DNA from: Streptomyces sp. NBC_00258
Lineage (GTDB): Bacteria; Actinomycetota; Actinomycetes; Streptomycetales; Streptomycetaceae
NCBI RefSeq assembly: GCF_036182465.1
Contig: NZ_CP108081.1
Location: 12,159,697-12,223,696, forward strand
DNA length: 64,000 nucleotides
Reading direction: 5' to 3'
Shown here: piece by piece, positions 43,192-51,362 of the stretch
Numbering within the stretch: the first letter of the stretch is position 1
Layout of the letters: the number at the start of each line of letters is the position of its first letter
Position numbers and translations under genes: made by a program
Notes under the pieces: generated by a model
Databases searched by the model: none
The model's input: only the letters and a program-made list of their open reading frames with translations
Told to the model about the DNA's origin: nothing

Positions 43192-43992
43192 TCACGAAGA
43201 GATATCGATGGCGAGGACGAGTTCGTCCTCACCGCCGGAGCCGTCGAGTGTGGCGACCATCGAGTCGAGACGCACGAACACCGCCGAGTCCTGGCCGGAA
43301 GCCGGCAGGATCTCGAACAGCCGCGGCGCCCTGTGCAGCGGAATGCGGAGCCCCGCCACCAGCGGATTGAGCAACGCCCCCAGCACACCGAGCAGATTGG
43401 CCACGGTGAGAGAAGCGAAGATCACGGCGCTGGCGAGGGCGAGCAATGGTCCGATGGCGGGGACCAGGAGCAGCGCGGCGGTCACGGCCCCTCCGATCAC
43501 ACCGAGCAGGGCCGTGGCCGCAGGGCCGAGGACCAGTTGGGGCACGCCCACGATGACGGCCTCCACCTTCCATTCGTCCCCGGCGAGCGTGACCGAAGGC
43601 CGTACGTCCGCGGTGAAGTCGACGGTGCTGGAATGCGACACCGGCACCTCGATGGTGGGGAAGCTCAGACAGACGCGAGGGGTGCAGACACGGCCGATGA
43701 ACGGCAGCGTCACGCACACCTGGGGCAGACAGAAGTCGAGGAAGCCGAGGTCGAGGGTGAGTTTCAGCTCGGTGCGATAGCTGAGCCGCACTCCGGCGAT
43801 CCGGATCACATCGGCTGGCGGCGGAATGATGTCGATGGTGCCTTGTGAGAAGGACGCACTCAGCGCCCATTCGATGGAGAACGGCCCGAACGTGCTGTTC
43901 CGCGAGGCGGTCAGCGGCGCGAGCGACGAAATCTCCTTGGACATGATGACGTTGGCCGCGGTCTCGTCGACAGCGGTGAGAATGTCGGGCAT
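43192..43992 (-). CDS. Unrecognised protein with amphipathic strands and a hydrophobic core segment
   Basis: 266 residues from ATG 43992 (CGGAGGAAGC ribosome site). The start (MPDILTAVDETAANVIMSKE) is followed by long beta-rich stretches (GVRLSYRTELKLTLDLGF; DFCLPQVCVTLPFIGRVC with spaced Cys) and a ~70-residue hydrophobic region (LGVIGGAVTAALLLVPAIGP, LLALASAVIFASLTVANLLG). It resembles the product of the preceding gene in its N-terminal helix and length. Alternating beta plus central hydrophobic region would fit a lipid-binding or pore-forming protein; that is inference. No database family recognised. Confidence 0.6.
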   Translation of the reverse strand: MPDILTAVDETAANVIMSKEISSLAPLTASRNSTFGPFSIEWALSASFSQGTIDIIPPPADVIRIAGVRLSYRTELKLTLDLGFLDFCLPQVCVTLPFIGRVCTPRVCLSFPTIEVPVSHSSTVDFTADVRPSVTLAGDEWKVEAVIVGVPQLVLGPAATALLGVIGGAVTAALLLVPAIGPLLALASAVIFASLTVANLLGVLGALLNPLVAGLRIPLHRAPRLFEILPASGQDSAVFVRLDSMVATLDGSGGEDELVLAIDISS

Positions 43993-44016
43993 GCTTCCTC
44001 CGAACAAGGCCACCGC

Positions 44017-44667
44017 CTAGACGGCCGCGCCATACAGCTTGAGTTGGTCGTCCTCGGTTTCTGGTCCACGCAGCAGGTTCAGCGAGAACGCGCCGGCGCG
44101 CAGCGATTCGAACGGCAGAGCCACCGAACTGAGGACGGCCCGCAGCAGGGTGAGCACGAGACACTCGACCAATGACTCGAGCGGGTCGGGCGTGATATCC
44201 ACGATTTCCACGGCCAGCAGGTCGAACGAGACGGTTCCCGTTCCCGGGCCGGTCACCTGAACCACAGGCTGCCCCGTCGCCGCCACGCCGAGCCGCACGC
44301 CGACCGGCTTCCCGGACCCTTCCCGGTCCGCGGACCGGGAGCACAACAGGATGAGGTCCACCTCGGTCTGCAGCGAGAACTGCCCGACTGCGAGGTTCAG
44401 GGCCGGCGGCAGCGGCTGCGATTGAGGAAAGAGGTCGACCCGCGGAACAGAAAAGCGCACGGCGTAGTCGATCCCGCCCGGTACCCCGGGAAAGGCGATC
44501 GTCGGCAGCGCGGTCCAGCTGCTGGCGGAAGCCGGTACGGCGGCGACACTCGGCGAGGTGCGATAGTTCAAAAGCCGCGGCCGGGCTGTGAATACTGCAC
44601 TCAGAATCGTATTCAAACCCTGCTCGTTCAGTCCCGCGAAAATATTCTCTGATTCGGTCAGGCTCAT
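44017..44667 (-). CDS. Unrecognised protein, first gene of the leftward operon
   Basis: 216 residues from ATG 44667 with AGGGGG nearby. MSLTESENIFAGLNEQGLNT, then TARPRLLNYRTSP and beta-rich segments (QFSLQTEVDLILLCSRS; VGVRLGVAATGQPVVQVTG), ending PFESLRAGAFSLNLLRGPET. The N-terminal helix followed by a (T)xRPRLLNYRT(S) step and amphipathic strands is echoed by the next gene, suggesting an old duplication. A TULIP-like lipid-binding fold is one possibility; confidence in that is low. Confidence 0.6.
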   Translation of the reverse strand: MSLTESENIFAGLNEQGLNTILSAVFTARPRLLNYRTSPSVAAVPASASSWTALPTIAFPGVPGGIDYAVRFSVPRVDLFPQSQPLPPALNLAVGQFSLQTEVDLILLCSRSADREGSGKPVGVRLGVAATGQPVVQVTGPGTGTVSFDLLAVEIVDITPDPLESLVECLVLTLLRAVLSSVALPFESLRAGAFSLNLLRGPETEDDQLKLYGAAV

Positions 44668-44889
44668 TTCCACCCCCTGGAACCCGCGGGCCGGAGAAGA
44701 TTCCGTCGGTGTGCGGGTTCGCTGCCCCGGCAGCATCCTCCCGGGCTGCAGTGAACGCCAGGCGTCCACGCTTATGTTCACAATCGGCAGTGATCCCTCC
44801 CAATGGCGTCTCACATGGGTGGGGCTCCAGACACATCAAGAGGGCACAGGGAAAAAATTTCGGGCAGAATACGCGGCCGAATCGCCCTC

Positions 44890-45035
44890 CCCGGATCCGC
44901 GCTGCGGATTCCAGCCTGCGCAACCTCGCGATCAGCGTCCACCGCCAGGACGGACACACCAATATCGCCGCTGCCCTACGCGAAGCCGCCCGCGACTGGA
45001 ACCGATCTCTGACGGCCCTCGGACTCACCGGATGA
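44890..45035 (+). pseudogene. ISAs1-family transposase 3' remnant
   Basis: SSLRNLAISVHRQDGHTNIA, then ALREAARDWNRSLTALGL and a stop at 45035: the conserved C-terminus of ISAs1-type transposases. Nothing else of the element is visible. It lies in the divergent promoter region between the two operons (44668-45272), which otherwise contains no gene. Confidence 0.55.
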
Positions 45036-45272
45036 ACCCGGACAGAGGGCGATCATGCAACGGACCCTGGCGGCAGGGGAAAATCAGGCTGGCCGTGACA
45101 GGCGAGGCAGACGCCGTCACGGGTGCGAGACAGGTCGTTCACGGGTCATGTCCTACACGGCACCAATGGTGCGGAATTCCGCATCGTCATTCGATGGCGG
45201 TCGGGTCACTGTCGGGAGATCCTTTTATTCGACGGATTCACCGTCGAAGGGCGAAGCCTGAAGGAGAAAAAG

Positions 45273-45380
45273 ATGGAGAATGAAAGCGCGACAGAGAACG
45301 AGCCCGTTATCACCACGGAGGAGCCGACGTCCGTGGATCGGCTGACGCGCCGACTGGACCACATGGTCCCGGACTTCTAG
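45273..45380 (+). CDS. 35-residue peptide, candidate precursor
   Basis: ATG 45273 is preceded by AAGGAGAAAAAG, one of the best ribosome sites in the window. The product begins MENESATENEPVITTEEPTS, an acidic Glu/Thr-rich leader-like half, and ends VDRLTRRLDHMVPDF. The last 15 residues resemble the repeat of the next protein (DERLERLARIVPAS). Size, acidic start, isolated position at the head of an operon with two oxygenase-like genes and an exporter, and a hairpin right after the stop are all typical of a ribosomal peptide precursor. It could also be a remnant of a longer repeat protein. Confidence 0.5.
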   Translation: MENESATENEPVITTEEPTSVDRLTRRLDHMVPDF

Positions 45381-45432
45381 TCGTCCCGGATCATCGAATC
45401 CGCTGAGGGGTAGGTCCGTCGCTCAGCGAGAG

Positions 45433-45496
45433 GTGCCCTGATCGGGCACGGCGCTGTCGTTTGGGAAGCCGGATCGGCCACCCATGCGACAGCGCC
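45433..45496 (+). other. Two hairpins between the peptide gene and the next gene
   Basis: GTGCCC-TGATC-GGGCAC (45433-45449) is followed at once by a 10-bp perfect stem GGCGCTGTCG (45450-45459)/CGACAGCGCC (45487-45496) with a 27-base loop. Placed 52 bases after the peptide stop, they could give partial termination, or processing that raises the peptide over the enzymes. Confidence 0.5.
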
Positions 45497-45538
45497 GCCG
45501 CGCCCTCGCGGCACCTTATAAAAAGCCAAGGGAGCACT

Positions 45539-46009
45539 GTGGCCATTAAGCCCGTGCATATCGATGTAACTTTCACTCCGCTCACTCCGGCCGAAGATGC
45601 CAATCGGCGTAAGATCTTCTCCGAAGAGGAATACAGCCCTCAGTTCGGCGACGAATTCGAGGATGTGGCGCAGGAGCTGATCGACCTTTCCGTCCGTTTG
45701 CTCCATCTCCTGCCCGACCCTTCGCTGGGGCCGGATGAACGTCTTGAGCGGCTGGCACGCATCGTGCCGGCGTCGCAGATGATTACCGCCCATCGGCGCA
45801 CAGCCCGGTCGAAGCTCTACCAGCTCCAGCGGCGGCTGGGCGAACTCGTCCCGGACCCGGGACTCGATTCCCGAGCCAGGTTGGACTGGTTGGTCGAGCG
45901 GCTGGAGACGCTGGTCCCGGGGGAAGGGCTGCGGCCCATCGAGCGACTGGAGCGCATTGGTGACTTCCGCTCCACGGACGTGGGCATCTCAACGAGGAGG
46001 TACCAGTGA
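45539..46009 (+). CDS. Helical repeat protein resembling the upstream peptide
   Basis: 156 residues from GTG 45539 (AAGGGAG upstream). After an N-terminal ~50 residues (VHIDVTFTPLTPAEDANRRK) it has repeats of the form LLPDPSLGPDERLERLARIV, LGELVPDPGLDSRARLDWLV and LETLVPGEGLRPIERLERI, each a helix capped by a VP-(D/G)-x-G-L turn. The 35-residue peptide upstream ends with the same type of unit (VDRLTRRLDHMVPDF). It may be a scaffold, a peptide-binding partner, or itself the modified substrate. Its stop overlaps the next start (GTGA). Confidence 0.6.
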   Translation: MAIKPVHIDVTFTPLTPAEDANRRKIFSEEEYSPQFGDEFEDVAQELIDLSVRLLHLLPDPSLGPDERLERLARIVPASQMITAHRRTARSKLYQLQRRLGELVPDPGLDSRARLDWLVERLETLVPGEGLRPIERLERIGDFRSTDVGISTRRYQ

Positions 46010-47025
46010 CCGCCGCGCTGAACGCCATCGAAGCCTCGGCACCGAGCGTCCTGACCCCTGTACAGGTCCTGCCCGCACGCGACGCCGTCGCGATCAGCCT
46101 GGGACTTGCCTCTTCACCGGAACCGGCGGACCAGGGGCTGATTCCTCTCCGTCTGCACGAGGCGCTGCGCGGCAAGCCGACCGGTTCGATGGGGGCGGGT
46201 GAGATCAGAGTGTTCCGCGCGGGGCAGCGGGAGTTCTGGTGGCTGGGGCCCGCTGCGCGGGAAGGTCTCGACGGAGCCGCGGACCTAGACAGCGCTGTCG
46301 ACCTGACAGGGCATCACATCGTCTGGCCGACTCATGACCTCGCGCAGGGTGTTTCGGGAGCGCTCGACCTGATAGCGACTCGGCCGTGGGCGATGTCCCT
46401 GGTCGCCACCTTCATCACCACCTTTGCTATGGCCACCACGCCGGACGGCGTACGGGGCCGGATCACCTCCTGCTCCCTTCCCGACTTCCCGCTGTGCGTA
46501 TTCCTGTCCGACCGGGCATTCGTACACATTCCCCCGCTCAGTGTCAGCACGACGGGCTCGATCAGGCTGGTCGCCGAGAACATTTACCACGAGGCCGTAC
46601 ACCAGTCGGTCAATCACCAGTTGCTGACCCGACCGATATTCCTTCCGGGATACAGCTCGGCCACCAGCCCGAAGATCCCGATCTACTGGCGGACGTCCGC
46701 AGGGAATGAAACACGCAACCGGGCCTGGGAACTGGACCGTGTGTTGCACGCCGCCGCGGTCTACTGCCACCTGCTGCACTGGCGATATGCGGAATTGGCC
46801 GACCCGAAGACCGATCCCGAGCACCGCCGGTTCGTCGCTGAGGCGACGCGTGAATCCCTTGGCGCCCTGGCAATCCTGTGCGAGGCGCTTACCGAGCACA
46901 TCGGTCACTTCACGGCCGAGGGCGCACTGATGGTCGGTCGACTCGTCGAGGCGAGCCGCCAACGCAGCGCGCTGCTCGACGCGACGCTGGAGCACTCCTC
47001 CGGATCCGCCGGGTTGAAGGCGTGA
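46006..47025 (+). CDS. HExxH-motif protein, peptide beta-hydroxylase-like
   Basis: 339 residues from GTG 46006, overlapping the repeat-protein stop. The key motif is LVAENIYHEAVHQSVNHQLL (HExxH), followed by IYWRTSAGNETRNRAWELD and VLHAAAVYCHLLHWRYAEL. The order HE..H, then a W-R step, then a (L)LHA-x-AVY-x-x-L segment is that of the HEXXH-motif proteins found with peptide-maturase clusters and since described as iron/2-oxoglutarate peptide beta-hydroxylases. The N-terminal third is unassigned. No signal peptide. Neighbouring peptide, exporter and PhyH dioxygenase support a peptide-modifying role; the assignment remains inference. Confidence 0.6.
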   Translation: MTAALNAIEASAPSVLTPVQVLPARDAVAISLGLASSPEPADQGLIPLRLHEALRGKPTGSMGAGEIRVFRAGQREFWWLGPAAREGLDGAADLDSAVDLTGHHIVWPTHDLAQGVSGALDLIATRPWAMSLVATFITTFAMATTPDGVRGRITSCSLPDFPLCVFLSDRAFVHIPPLSVSTTGSIRLVAENIYHEAVHQSVNHQLLTRPIFLPGYSSATSPKIPIYWRTSAGNETRNRAWELDRVLHAAAVYCHLLHWRYAELADPKTDPEHRRFVAEATRESLGALAILCEALTEHIGHFTAEGALMVGRLVEASRQRSALLDATLEHSSGSAGLKA

Positions 47026-47029
47026 GCAC

Positions 47030-48400
47030 GTGAGCAGTGGCGGATCCTCGTCCACGCACGTCTTCGCGCTGCTCTGGGGCGGTCAACTGGTGTCGCTACT
47101 GGGCTCCAGTTCCGCGTCGTTCGTCCTGGGACTCGCCTCCTACGCCGAGACACGCAGTACCGCCGCGCTTGCGGCGATCACCGCGGTCACGATGGTCGGC
47201 AGCATCTACCTCGCACCGCTGTGCGGGGCCTTGGCGGACCAGTTCGCCAGGAGAACGGTTCTGCTGGCCTGCAACCTGGCCGCTGGTGCGGTCTCCCTGG
47301 CGTTAGCCGGTGTCACGGACGGCGGATTCGGCGCCCGGTTCGGCTGGATACTGCTTCTCGTCCTCGCCGCAGCCCTGCTGAACGCCACGTTGTCCGTGAC
47401 TCTGTCGGTATCGGTACGCCGACTACGGCAGGAAGCCGATCTCACCCGTGTCAACGGGATCACCTCGTTCGTGGAGAGCATTCCGACACTGGCGGGCCCC
47501 GCGCTGGGCGCGGCGCTGTTCTCCCTCGTGAACCCTGCCCTGATTTTCGTCCTAGACGGAGTGACCTTCCTGATGTGTGCCGTCGCCGTGCTCTGCGTTC
47601 GGTGGTCCGAGGCGGACCGGCCGGTGCGCCGGCGGCTGAGGCCCTTCGCCGGGGCGGCGGAAGGAGTGCGTTATATCCTGCGCGATCCGGACTTTCGCCG
47701 GTTGCAACTCGTCTTCACCGGGGTCAACTTCTTCAACGGCCTGTCGATGGCCGCCGTGACGGCGTTCGTCGTGGCCTCGTCGGACTCCGGGACCGCGCCA
47801 TGGAATCTTGCGGCGGTCAACATCGGCGCTGCCGCAGGCCTTTTAACGGGTTCGGCGGTGGTGATCGTGCTGGCCGGCCGGGTGGACCGCCGGTACCTGA
47901 TCGGCGGTGGCGTCCTGGTCGGCGCCCTGGCGGGCCGGCTCGGGCTCGTGGCGACGGCCTTTGTTCCGTTGTGGATCGCCGCTGCCACCGTACGCAACTG
48001 CTCGGCCCAACTGTCGAATGCTCCGCTCACCGCCGTATGGCAGGAGCGTGTGCCCGAGAACATCCAGGCGACGGTGTTCGGTGCCCGGCGGCTTCTCGGT
48101 CAGGGACTCTATCCGGTCGCGGTGTTGCTCGGAGGTGTGGCTGGCGACCGGTTGCTCGCTCCGTCGTCGCCGGTCGTCGCCCCTCTGGCAGGGCTGGGCG
48201 GAACGTTCCAGGGGCCGGAAGCGGGCAGCACTGTCCTGTTGGTGGTCGCCGGACTCTGTGAAGCCGCATGCGGGGTGGTTCTGCTGCGGTCGGGCAGGAT
48301 CGACCGGATCACCCGACAACCGGTCAAAGCTGTTCCACCGCCGGACCGGGCCGCTGAACGCGACCTTGCCCCGGTGCGTCGAGAGGATCCACCGGGATGA
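47030..48400 (+). CDS. MFS exporter
   Basis: 456 residues from GTG 47030, four bases after the preceding stop. Twelve predicted membrane helices, beginning FALLWGGQLVSLLGSSSASF with the MFS_3 (macrolide/enterobactin efflux) start, then the loop-2 signature GALADQFARRTVLLAC, FVESIPTLAGPALGAALFSL in the middle and ENIQATVFGARRLLGQGLYP late. This subfamily exports small molecules and siderophores. In this operon it would export the product of the peptide/HExxH/PhyH genes. Confidence 0.85.
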   Translation: MSSGGSSSTHVFALLWGGQLVSLLGSSSASFVLGLASYAETRSTAALAAITAVTMVGSIYLAPLCGALADQFARRTVLLACNLAAGAVSLALAGVTDGGFGARFGWILLLVLAAALLNATLSVTLSVSVRRLRQEADLTRVNGITSFVESIPTLAGPALGAALFSLVNPALIFVLDGVTFLMCAVAVLCVRWSEADRPVRRRLRPFAGAAEGVRYILRDPDFRRLQLVFTGVNFFNGLSMAAVTAFVVASSDSGTAPWNLAAVNIGAAAGLLTGSAVVIVLAGRVDRRYLIGGGVLVGALAGRLGLVATAFVPLWIAAATVRNCSAQLSNAPLTAVWQERVPENIQATVFGARRLLGQGLYPVAVLLGGVAGDRLLAPSSPVVAPLAGLGGTFQGPEAGSTVLLVVAGLCEAACGVVLLRSGRIDRITRQPVKAVPPPDRAAERDLAPVRREDPPG

Positions 48401-48413
48401 AGGAGTAAAACCC

Positions 48414-49145
48414 ATGCGGAAGTACACGTTCACGCAGGCGGCCCCCGATCCCGCGGCGGTCCTGTCCGCCGTCACCGAGTTCGGCCTGGCCCATTTGCCG
48501 GGCATTGTCGAAGGTGAGGAACTGGACCGGATACAGAGGCAGTGCGGACGGCTGGTGACCGAACCACCCAGCCACGTCGAGCATATGGGCTACGACAACG
48601 GGGTCGGCCTGCACGCACGGCGCGACCGCCTGACGGCCGAGTTCGGGCAACTGACCGGACTGTTCGACAGCGAGTGGATGCGGTTGGTGGCGGAGTCGTA
48701 CTTCGCGGGCTCGCCGTACGTCTTCAACTACGATCTCATCTGCGTGCTGGATGTCGCGGGAACCAGGCATCCGGCCCACCAGCCGCACTACGACCGGCTG
48801 CCGAACCTGAAGTTCTTCGTGTATCTCTCCGACACCACGGAGTACAACGGGGCGTTCCGCTGTCTGCCGGGCTCCCAGGGATACGGGAAGCACGTCCAGC
48901 GCGAGAACCGCCTCCGTTACGTCCTGCCGGACCTGGCCGAACCAAGGGCCCTGCCGGCCGAGCTCCGCCGAGGCATCGGTCCTGTCGAGGGGCCGGCGGG
49001 CACCGTACTGGTCATCGACAGCGACCTGATCCACCAGGCGGGCACCGTCACAGCGGGCAACCGCATGGTGGTACGCAGCCGGAGCTTTCATCCGCAGTAC
49101 CTCGAGGGACCGCCGGATCCGGCGGTCGCCGACCGCGGGCGGTGA
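48414..49145 (+). CDS. PhyH-type Fe(II)/2-oxoglutarate dioxygenase
   Basis: 243 residues from ATG 48414 with GAAGGAG upstream. The iron triad is visible: HQPHYDRLPNLKFFVYL (H-x-D, proximal His/Asp), DSDLIHQAGTV (distal His) and NRMVVRSRSFH with the Arg that binds 2-oxoglutarate. FVYLSDTTEYNGAFRCLPGS is the usual strand-turn of phytanoyl-CoA dioxygenase-like enzymes, which hydroxylate, epoxidise or halogenate small molecules or tethered amino acids. Last gene of the rightward operon, 13 bases after the exporter. Confidence 0.85.
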   Translation: MRKYTFTQAAPDPAAVLSAVTEFGLAHLPGIVEGEELDRIQRQCGRLVTEPPSHVEHMGYDNGVGLHARRDRLTAEFGQLTGLFDSEWMRLVAESYFAGSPYVFNYDLICVLDVAGTRHPAHQPHYDRLPNLKFFVYLSDTTEYNGAFRCLPGSQGYGKHVQRENRLRYVLPDLAEPRALPAELRRGIGPVEGPAGTVLVIDSDLIHQAGTVTAGNRMVVRSRSFHPQYLEGPPDPAVADRGR

Positions 49146-49146
49146 T

Positions 49147-49162
49147 CCTGACATCTGTCAGG
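49147..49162. promoter_or_regulatory. Palindrome CCTGACATCTGTCAGG, second copy
   Basis: Identical over 16 bases to 37319-37334. It starts one base after the PhyH stop and 59 bases before the LysR start, so it lies in the LysR promoter region. Confidence 0.6.
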
Positions 49163-49220
49163 TACAGAGGACCCGGCCTCTGTCCTAGGTTCTGCCTCAC
49201 TGACACGTAGGGAGAGCCGT

Positions 49221-50207
49221 GTGGCGATGACCGCGCCCACACAGCCGATTTCCGCCGGGGGGCATTCGACCGTGAGTGACGTACGTTTCGATCCGACAGT
49301 CCGTCAGCTAGAGGTATTCCTGATGCTGGCTTCGGAGTTGCACTTCGGACGGGCCGCCGCCCGTCTGTACCTTTCCCAGCCCGCGCTCAGTCGCCAGATC
49401 CAGGCGCTGGAAACCCGCCTGGGGGTGGACCTGCTCGACCGCACCACACGGAACGTGCATCTGACCTCGGCGGGCAGTGTGCTGCTTCCGAAGGTCCGGT
49501 CGGTCGTCGAAGCCGCGCGGGACATGCGTGAGGAAGCCAGGTCCCAGACCCGCGATTCGTCCTGCAGTCCGAGGGTCGGGTTCTTCCAGGCCGAGGCGGC
49601 ACTCGCCCATGTGGCCGGTGTCCTCCAGGAAGTCCGCCGGATAGCACCCGATGCCGGCATCCGGCTGACGACACTCGATTTCAGGACCCAGACCTCCGCC
49701 GTGTTCGACGGCACCGTGGATGTCGCATTCTGTTATCTTCCCGTCGCCCGCGGCATCCAGTTCCGGAGCCTCCATACGGAGCCGCGGACGGTGGGTATCC
49801 CCTCCGCCCATCCCCTGGCCGGCCGCGACGAAGTTCGCCTTGAGGACCTCGCGGGGGAGAAGGTCATCGGGATGTCCGAAGCCGTGCCACCTCTGTGGCG
49901 TGACTTCTGGACTCTGGCGGACCACTCACGTGACTCTGTACCGCTCGCGGACCATTACGCGGAGGACTTCGAGACCGTGCTCACCGCCGTCGCTCTGGGA
50001 CATGGTGTGTGTGTCGCCCCCTCCGCGGCCCGCGAACTGTACCCCCGGCCGGGTGTCAGCTACCTCGACGTCGCCGGGATTCCGGGGTGTACCTCTGTCC
50101 TTGCCTGGGCTGCGGAGCGACGCGACACACCGGAGGTCACCCTCTTCCGGAAGGCCGCCGAAACCCTGCAGGGGGTCTCGGCGTCACCCGGTGGGTATCC
50201 GATGTGA
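49221..50207 (+). CDS. LysR-family transcriptional regulator
   Basis: 328 residues from GTG 49221 (GTAGGGAGAG upstream). The LysR winged helix is at residues ~27-85 (VRQLEVFLMLASELHFGRAA, YLSQPALSRQIQALETRLG), followed by a periplasmic-binding-like effector domain (VGFFQAEAALAHVAGVLQEV; PSAHPLAGRDEVRLEDLAG; TVLTAVALGHGVCVAP). The gene follows the peptide/oxygenase operon in the same direction and is the probable regulator of it, though the 16-base palindrome upstream suggests another regulator controls LysR. Confidence 0.88.
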   Translation: MAMTAPTQPISAGGHSTVSDVRFDPTVRQLEVFLMLASELHFGRAAARLYLSQPALSRQIQALETRLGVDLLDRTTRNVHLTSAGSVLLPKVRSVVEAARDMREEARSQTRDSSCSPRVGFFQAEAALAHVAGVLQEVRRIAPDAGIRLTTLDFRTQTSAVFDGTVDVAFCYLPVARGIQFRSLHTEPRTVGIPSAHPLAGRDEVRLEDLAGEKVIGMSEAVPPLWRDFWTLADHSRDSVPLADHYAEDFETVLTAVALGHGVCVAPSAARELYPRPGVSYLDVAGIPGCTSVLAWAAERRDTPEVTLFRKAAETLQGVSASPGGYPM

Positions 50208-50294
50208 CGCTGCACGCACAGAGTGAGTGGCCCGCCCGGTCTTCGGACCCAAGATCACGGCGAGCGGGCAGTCCCGACGAGGAAAGGAGGCCCC

Positions 50295-50632
50295 GTGGCG
50301 AACGCCGAAGAGTACGACCGAGGCGATGCCGAACGGGCCGTGCGAGCGTACGCAGCCCGCGCCCGCCGCCATCGCACCTGACGAGGACATCCACGCCGCA
50401 CTGCGCCGCATGGCGAAGCACCTGGAGGAGGCACGCGGCGCCCTGCTGGCGGCGAACGACCGGGACGTCGAAGTACCTGCGCGTGAAGCGGTACCAGTCT
50501 GACCACGTTCCTGCTGCGCCGCCGATGGCTGCGCAGCCACGGGCGCATCCCGAACGTGCTGCGCACCGGGCACGGCTGCGCAAACAACGTCGCCGCATCG
50601 ACCGGCACATGCCCGGATTCGACCCTCCTTGA
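50295..50632 (+). other. Decayed small reading frames
   Basis: GTG 50295 has a perfect AGGAGG site and opens ANAEEYDRGDAERAVRAYAA but stops at 50381. A second frame then reads DEDIHAALRRMAKHLEEARG, ALLAANDRDVEVP. A third reads TTFLLRRRWLRSHGRIPNVL. They may be pieces of one or two small genes; no family recognised. Confidence 0.3.
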
Positions 50633-50648
50633 GCGACGAGAAGCCCGC

Positions 50649-51362
50649 TCAACTTCTGTACACGCTGCGCCAGTGCTCAAGAGCAGCAACCGTCTGCTTG
50701 CCGACCACGGTGGCGGCGAGGCCGGGATCAAGCCGGACCATGGCGTGCACGACATCGACGAACGGGGAGTCGAGCAGGGCCTGTGCCACCCGGTCCGCTT
50801 CCATGTCGTCGTCCTGCTGCAGCCCGTACCAGTCCCGCAGATTGGAGCAGGCCAGGCAGAAGGCGTCCTTGCGGCCTGCGACGAGGTCGGCGCGGTTGAG
50901 ACCGAAGACGCGGATGGTGTGTTCGCCCTTGGCCGTGTGGTGACCGTACTCACCGCTGTGCAGCATCAGGAACAGATGCTCGGCGGGGTCCTCGACGGTT
51001 GGGTCGACCAGGAGACAGGCGCCGTCGGTGTCCACCGGGTATGCGTCCCGCTTGACGTTGCTGTTGCAGAACGAGCAGGCCAGCAGGTGGTTGTCCCACA
51101 CGAACGCCCGCAGTGGCGCCACGGCCAGGGGCTGGAAGTGGTCGATGTCGGTGCCGCGGCTGTCGTCGCAGTACATGCACCGCACGGCCCCGTGCGCCAT
51201 CGATTCCAGCAGCGCCTTCACGTGCCTCTTGGGCGCCCTGGCCGCTGTCCACTGGGCACGTGCTGCCTCGGTGGTCGCCCCCGCGTCCTGGACTTTGCCG
51301 GTCCAACTCGTCAGCAGGCTTTGGGTGTTCGCGGGAACAGGCACACGTTGCAGCGGGATCAC
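50649..51362 (-). CDS. ptuB: Septu-type HNH endonuclease (PtuB-like)
   Basis: 237 residues from ATG 51362, which overlaps the ATPase stop (ATGA). The HNH core is CMYCDDSRGTDIDHFQP, then WDNHLLACSFCNSNVKRD: C-x2-C, D-(I)-DH as the metal/catalytic centre, and a second C-x2-C. The C-terminus (LDSPFVDVVHAMVRLDPGLA) is typical of HNH partners of AAA ATPases. In Septu, PtuA and PtuB form a complex that degrades DNA on phage attack. Family and gene order match; named by homology of domains only. Confidence 0.78.
   Translation of the reverse strand: MIPLQRVPVPANTQSLLTSWTGKVQDAGATTEAARAQWTAARAPKRHVKALLESMAHGAVRCMYCDDSRGTDIDHFQPLAVAPLRAFVWDNHLLACSFCNSNVKRDAYPVDTDGACLLVDPTVEDPAEHLFLMLHSGEYGHHTAKGEHTIRVFGLNRADLVAGRKDAFCLACSNLRDWYGLQQDDDMEADRVAQALLDSPFVDVVHAMVRLDPGLAATVVGKQTVAALEHWRSVYRS

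Noticed and set aside
43229..45028. A 599-codon minus-strand frame
   Set aside because: Arg/Ala/His-rich shadow overlapping three better-supported genes in another frame.
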